Positions 61,101 through 64,000 of a stretch of DNA of 64,000 nt are shown here, in pieces. The DNA lies in the NCBI RefSeq assembly GCF_023806635.1, contig NZ_JAMTDQ010000043.1, forward strand, positions 1 to 64,000, read 5' to 3'. How positions within the stretch are numbered: the first letter of the stretch is position 1; every line of letters begins with the position of its first letter. This DNA is from Accumulibacter sp. Lineage in GTDB: Bacteria > Pseudomonadota > Gammaproteobacteria > Burkholderiales > Rhodocyclaceae. Made by a program: the position numbers and the translations under genes. The notes beneath the pieces were generated by a model. That model was not told the DNA's origin, did not search any database, and was given only the letters and a program-made list of their open reading frames with translations.

Positions 61101-64000
61101 CGACGACCGCTTGAGTGGCGGGGCCGGCCGCGACACGCTGCGCGGTGGCGCCGGCGACGACCGGCTTGCCGGCGGCAGTGGCGACGACGAGCTCGGCGGC
61201 GGCAGCGGCAGCGACACCTACGACTGGAGCCCCGGCCAGGGCAGCGACATCCTCTCCGAAGCGCCCGACCCGGCCGCCAGCGACGCGCTCACCGTCAGCG
61301 GCACGGTGCGCAGCGACGTGCTGGCGATCGACAAGGTCGCCGACGGCAGCGGCTGGACACCACGCCTGCAGGTTGGCGACGGCAGCACACCGAGCGAGAC
61401 GCTGCGACTCGGCGACATCGAGCGTCTGTCGGTCAACGCCGGCCGCGGCTCCGACCTCGTGACCGTCGGCGACATCGACGGCACCGGCCTGACGCTGCTG
61501 GCGATCGACCTCAAGGCAGCCGACGAGCCGGTCAGCAGCCTCGACAGCGACCGTGTCGTCTTCGCCGGCACGGCCGGCGACGACACGCTGAGCGTCGAGG
61601 GCGTGTTTGCCAGCTTCGACCGCACCGATCTCGGCGCCGATCCGACCGGCGGCACGAGCGTCGAGATTTCCCGGCCGATCATCCAGTTGCGCGACCAGTC
61701 GGCCGGTCGCGACAGCCGCTTCTTCGTCATCAACAGCCGGCCGGCGCGCGACACGCTGCTCTTCGACGGTCTCGGCGGCAACGACACGCTGACGCTCGCC
61801 CCCGGCAGCGCCGGCATCGACGCCTCGGAGCTGATCGGCGTGACGCTCGCGGGCGGCACCGGCGACGACACGCTCACCACGGTCTACGACAACGCCCTGC
61901 TCGACGGTGGCGACGGAACCGACAGCCTGCGCATCACGAGTGACGGCAAGCTGATCGACGGCGTGACCACCCTGCAGCTCTTCGCGGACGAACTGCTGGT
62001 CGCGCGCCAGGCCGCTACCGGCGGCGCGATCGACGACCGCCTGCGCCTGGCCGATGTCGAGTCGCTCCGGCTCGAACTCGGCTCCGATTTCGGCGGCAAC
62101 TCGCTCAGCGTCGGCAGCACGATCGCCGGGCCGGTGGCGATCATCGCCGGCGCACGGCCAGACACGATCGCTCTGCAGGGCCTGGCGGGCCCGACGACGG
62201 TCCAGTTCGCCGGCGACCATGACAGCGTGACCATCGGCAAGGATGGCACGCTGGCCGGCATCGCCGCGAGCATCGAGGTTCTCGGCAGCGACGGCAGCGA
62301 CCAGCGGCTGCTCGTCGACGCCAGCGCCGAGGTCGCCGATGCAGTCGTGACCGTCGCCGCAGGGGCGATCAGCGGGCTTGGCAGTGGCGGAGCGATCCGC
62401 TGTGACGCGGCTGTCGACACCGTCGGGCTGCGCCTCGGCCGCGGCAACGACCGCGTCGAGGCACCCGCGCTGTCGCGGCGCGTGCTGGTCGACAGCGGGG
62501 CTGGCGACGATCTCGTCGTCGCCAGCCTCGACGGGACGCCGCCCGGTACGGCCGGCGGACCGAGCCTGGTGACGACGGCGGCCGAAGTCGTCATCTTCGA
62601 GAACACCGGCAACATCGCCGCCACCGACTGGCAGCTCGCCGACGACACGCTGCGCGCGGGCGCGCCGGGGGCTGATGCTCCGCTGCTGCTGCAGACGATC
62701 GGCGCCAGGCGAATCGAGCTCGCGCTCGGCGATGGAGCCGACACGCTGCGTGTCGGCGCGCTGTGGATCCCGGCGACGGTCGACCTGCGTGGCGGCGCCG
62801 ACCTCGTGACGGTCGGCGACTCGCGGCCTGCCGACGCCGCCCTGCGCCGCGACCTGACCGACATCTCGGCGACGCTGCAACTGCAGGGCGGCAGTGGCGA
62901 CGACGCGCTGACGATCGACGACACCGCCCATCTGGCCGCAGCCGAGCCCGGTGTCGTCGATATCGGTCGGATCCGCGGCTTTGGCATGGGCGCCGCAGGC
63001 GGGATCGATTTCGCTGGCTTCGAATCGCTCGCGCTGACGCTGGGCAACGGCGCCGACGAGCTGACGCTGGTCGACACCGCGATCGCGACGACGCTGCGCA
63101 CCGATGCGACGACAGGTGGCCGCGCTGACCGGGTACTCGTGCGCAGCGCCACAGCCGGCGCGACGATCGACCTCGGTGGCGGTGACGACGAGATCACGGT
63201 CCTGGCCGGTACGACACTGACGATCGGCGCCGGCGAAGGCCTCGACACCGTCAGCTTCGACGTCAACGGCGCCGCGGCGGCGATCACCGGCGCCGTCCTC
63301 GGCGGTAGCGGCGACAGCGGGCAGCTCAGCGGCCTCGGCCCGGTGATCGATGCCGCCTTCGTCGGCTTCGACGCAGCCCGGCTGCGCTTCGGCAGCAGCA
63401 GCGACGGACTGCTCATCGATGCCACGCTCGACGCCATCGCCGTGACAGCCGACATGGGCGGTGGTGATGACCAGGTGACGATTCGCCGTATTGGATCGGC
63501 GACGCAGGTACTCGGCGACAGCGGGCAGGATCGGGTCGTCCTCGATATCGCCGGTGCACCCGAAGCGCCGGTTCATGCCGGCCTGATCGACCAACTGGAT
63601 CTCGCCGGCGTCGAGACCCTCGAGGTCGACAACCACGGCCATGACGACCCCGTCGACTGGCAGCTCATCGACGGCAGGCTGCTCGGCAATGGCGCGCCGA
63701 TCGCCTACGCCGACGCCGCCGGCCAGCTGCTGTTGCGTGCCGGTAGCGGTGCGTCCGACCTGCTGACGGTGGCGACGAGCAGCAACCCGGTCGACGCCAC
63801 CATCGACGGCGACCGCATCGAGGTGGTTGCCGAACCGGTGCTGCTCGTGCGCGACGGCGTCGCCAGCGACCTGCGCGGACTGCGCAACGTGATCGATTTC
63901 GACGCACTGGCCGCCGGCGCGGCGAGCTACCGCGAAGACGGCTTCGTCGTCACTGCGGCTGCCGGCAGTGTGCTCGCGCGCGAACCTGCCGGCAGCCCGA
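58138..64000 (+). CDS. Giant LEPR-XLL/RTX protein, C-terminus beyond the window
   Basis: The start is GTG 58138, with GGAG six bases upstream; an in-frame TGA at 58132 excludes earlier starts. At least 1954 residues are open to the right edge. After a basic Arg-rich leader (LSRLLRRLRRRARP) lies the LEPR-XLL motif FEALEPRMLLSADL (58-71), known from very large bacterial surface/adhesin-type proteins. Then come about 850 residues of β-rich, Asp-rich sequence, and RTX nonapeptides (GGSGNDRLIGG, GGAGDDRLAGG, about residues 926-1030). Long Asp/Gly/Leu repeats follow, of a kind expected to form β-rolls. Calcium-dependent folding and type I secretion are likely, but the C-terminal signal and transporter are not visible. 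Long frames on the opposite strand are composition shadows. Confidence 0.9.
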   Translation, partial: MSSSGSKMKRQQAGPRASWSGDALIGRLSRLLRRLRRRARPADRQPAPPAQSREGLVFEALEPRMLLSADLAVVDAAGLSSYFDAVQTRLDSDVFTAPIPLIGTQLATIESGDIAGRIAAALRNFSLPTPPGERVTPEAVKDALAASLGDLIEDARIDVATNADQSHYEFSLTLAGSADERIDLDLALGEDPLIAARLGTHDEVDLGFDWRFKLVFGVDEDAQGRSSFYIDSTSANELQLENVVALLDGGDDGVLAAKGTAGIFGALIRRDEGDPGAAGGPVAPLPSRFSGRFDIDVAGGGADRRLTLTEIPALVVDAAVTGAADIHLDVDAAMVPDFAVVTESDRVFNLAVEADVHIAQVFTAADTAGDSFGNPIAIDYESVRLDLGTFFSEFFDPTVKAIQTALKPLKPIVDFLTFPIPVLSDIGQAVGYGSITPIDLGITATYLDPSLTQQQKDSQLARLVAAKQVLGVVDVFLDLKPIGEGLPQTVDLGDFGMQLTQSGRADDDPADVERKIELTKENPYPDALRKVQDGNQTFDNVFSDINGNLSFPFLNDPTAVLGMLQGKTTASLVEVGFEFNLGYTFKKQFPIPALPILEVELALTFQAALDLDVGYDLFGANLLTRSLDFSSDAALQQSVRDNVHRLADGLYFDDHIGADPNDLSAGTPPEHVPDGDHDFDQPELKLSAQMTAGAAIGPDLYVAEFQAGVRAFFDTQVWIDLNDLPEPQSPAQFDYIHGMLEGSYLPEVPTSPFTYDGRVRLNELALAHEANPVGVTNQSGALYAGLEAFVFMAVGFWPFKIVLVDETWTLVQANIYDFNVYQLSDAEVLAGVRVNPPVLGELGGDGTLNLFMGDTAQRRVNTDVNRAGTDSVIDEGFSIRSNGLTDASDPAGGETIVVKFLVPDGSGNRVERAQQTFRGVKRIVGHGGSGDDSIVVDRTVGSPVELRGDAGNDELSSAGSGAATLHGGSGNDRLIGGASDDLLDGGDGDDRLSGGAGRDTLRGGAGDDRLAGGSGDDELGGGSGSDTYDWSPGQGSDILSEAPDPAASDALTVSGTVRSDVLAIDKVADGSGWTPRLQVGDGSTPSETLRLGDIERLSVNAGRGSDLVTVGDIDGTGLTLLAIDLKAADEPVSSLDSDRVVFAGTAGDDTLSVEGVFASFDRTDLGADPTGGTSVEISRPIIQLRDQSAGRDSRFFVINSRPARDTLLFDGLGGNDTLTLAPGSAGIDASELIGVTLAGGTGDDTLTTVYDNALLDGGDGTDSLRITSDGKLIDGVTTLQLFADELLVARQAATGGAIDDRLRLADVESLRLELGSDFGGNSLSVGSTIAGPVAIIAGARPDTIALQGLAGPTTVQFAGDHDSVTIGKDGTLAGIAASIEVLGSDGSDQRLLVDASAEVADAVVTVAAGAISGLGSGGAIRCDAAVDTVGLRLGRGNDRVEAPALSRRVLVDSGAGDDLVVASLDGTPPGTAGGPSLVTTAAEVVIFENTGNIAATDWQLADDTLRAGAPGADAPLLLQTIGARRIELALGDGADTLRVGALWIPATVDLRGGADLVTVGDSRPADAALRRDLTDISATLQLQGGSGDDALTIDDTAHLAAAEPGVVDIGRIRGFGMGAAGGIDFAGFESLALTLGNGADELTLVDTAIATTLRTDATTGGRADRVLVRSATAGATIDLGGGDDEITVLAGTTLTIGAGEGLDTVSFDVNGAAAAITGAVLGGSGDSGQLSGLGPVIDAAFVGFDAARLRFGSSSDGLLIDATLDAIAVTADMGGGDDQVTIRRIGSATQVLGDSGQDRVVLDIAGAPEAPVHAGLIDQLDLAGVETLEVDNHGHDDPVDWQLIDGRLLGNGAPIAYADAAGQLLLRAGSGASDLLTVATSSNPVDATIDGDRIEVVAEPVLLVRDGVASDLRGLRNVIDFDALAAGAASYREDGFVVTAAAGSVLAREPAGSP
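60913..61227 (+). repeat. RTX calcium-binding repeat block
   Basis: About ten nonapeptide units of the GGxGxDxLx type (GGSGDDS, GDAGNDE, GGSGNDRLI, GGDGDDRLS, GGAGRDTLR, GGAGDDRLA, GGSGDDELG, GGSGSDTYD) within the giant protein. The DNA is correspondingly repetitive. Confidence 0.9.

Noticed and set aside
58576-63642. Very long open frames on the minus strand opposite the giant protein (590 and 1056 residues)
   Set aside because: They arise because codons of an Asp/Gly/Val-rich, GC-rich gene rarely give stops on the other strand. The plus strand has LEPR-XLL, RTX units, a Shine-Dalgarno and a continuous frame.

Overview
The window is GC-rich, about two thirds G+C, and carries dense, overlapping operons. 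Its gene content suggests a denitrifying, exopolysaccharide-associated betaproteobacterium of the Rhodocyclales or Accumulibacter type. The clues are partial haem d1 (nir) and nitrous oxide reductase (nos) accessory clusters, a PEP-CTERM protein, a dCache chemoreceptor, a PilZ protein and a LEPR-XLL/RTX giant protein. The taxonomic call is inference only, because there is no rRNA or marker gene in the window.

Region 1 (1-30.2 kb, all on the minus strand) is a nearly complete extracellular contractile injection system (eCIS) operon. It reads leftward from a promoter near 30.2 kb. The order is: DUF4255 (Pvc16-type) protein, an unknown protein, main sheath, tube, second sheath, second tube, CIS tube-cap protein with a Gly/Ala-rich tail, DUF5908-type microprotein, gpD-like hub, OB-fold spike, a protein with a C-terminal hydrophobic anchor, gp25, gpJ-like and gpI-like baseplate proteins, two small Ig/PKD-like proteins, two paralogous adaptor proteins, a 1685-residue protein with two tandem LamG-like domains, a conserved eCIS protein, an AAA+ ATPase, and a DUF4157 protein that runs off the left edge. 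Most junctions overlap by 1-7 bases, which implies translational coupling. The combination of a membrane-anchored component and carbohydrate-binding-like modules is the unusual part.

Region 2 (30.2-39.7 kb) holds single genes: a secreted unknown protein, a methyl-accepting chemotaxis protein, a vapBC pair, an MscS-type channel, a fibro-slime PEP-CTERM protein and ybaK. The PEP-CTERM gene sits between two diverged direct repeats, each containing the 3' ends of the channel gene and of ybaK. It therefore appears to have been inserted into an ancestral channel/ybaK junction.

Region 3 (39.7-48.0 kb, minus strand) holds a PilZ protein, nirF-nirDL-nirG-nirH (haem d1 synthesis) and nosG-nosH-nosF-nosL-nosY-tlpA-like (N2O reductase support). 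No nirS, nirJ or nosZ is in the window. The presumed start of the nos operon now abuts a scrambled stretch.

Region 4 (48.0-58.1 kb) is a rearrangement hotspot. It contains an hsdM fragment, a truncated AAA ATPase, a MarR fragment, two identical solitary CRISPR-like repeats 8.7 kb apart, a frameshifted ISAs1 transposase joined to a 5'-truncated IS66, and an inverted IS66 3' copy with an outer-membrane barrel gene between the IS66 copies. In the middle lies an intact dlt-like gene set: AMP-forming ligase, carrier protein, isocitrate-lyase/PEP-mutase-superfamily enzyme and MBOAT-like membrane acyltransferase. I think this is the best candidate for an undescribed pathway.

Region 5 (58.1-64.0 kb, plus strand) is the first 1954 codons of a giant LEPR-XLL protein with RTX repeats, open to the right edge.
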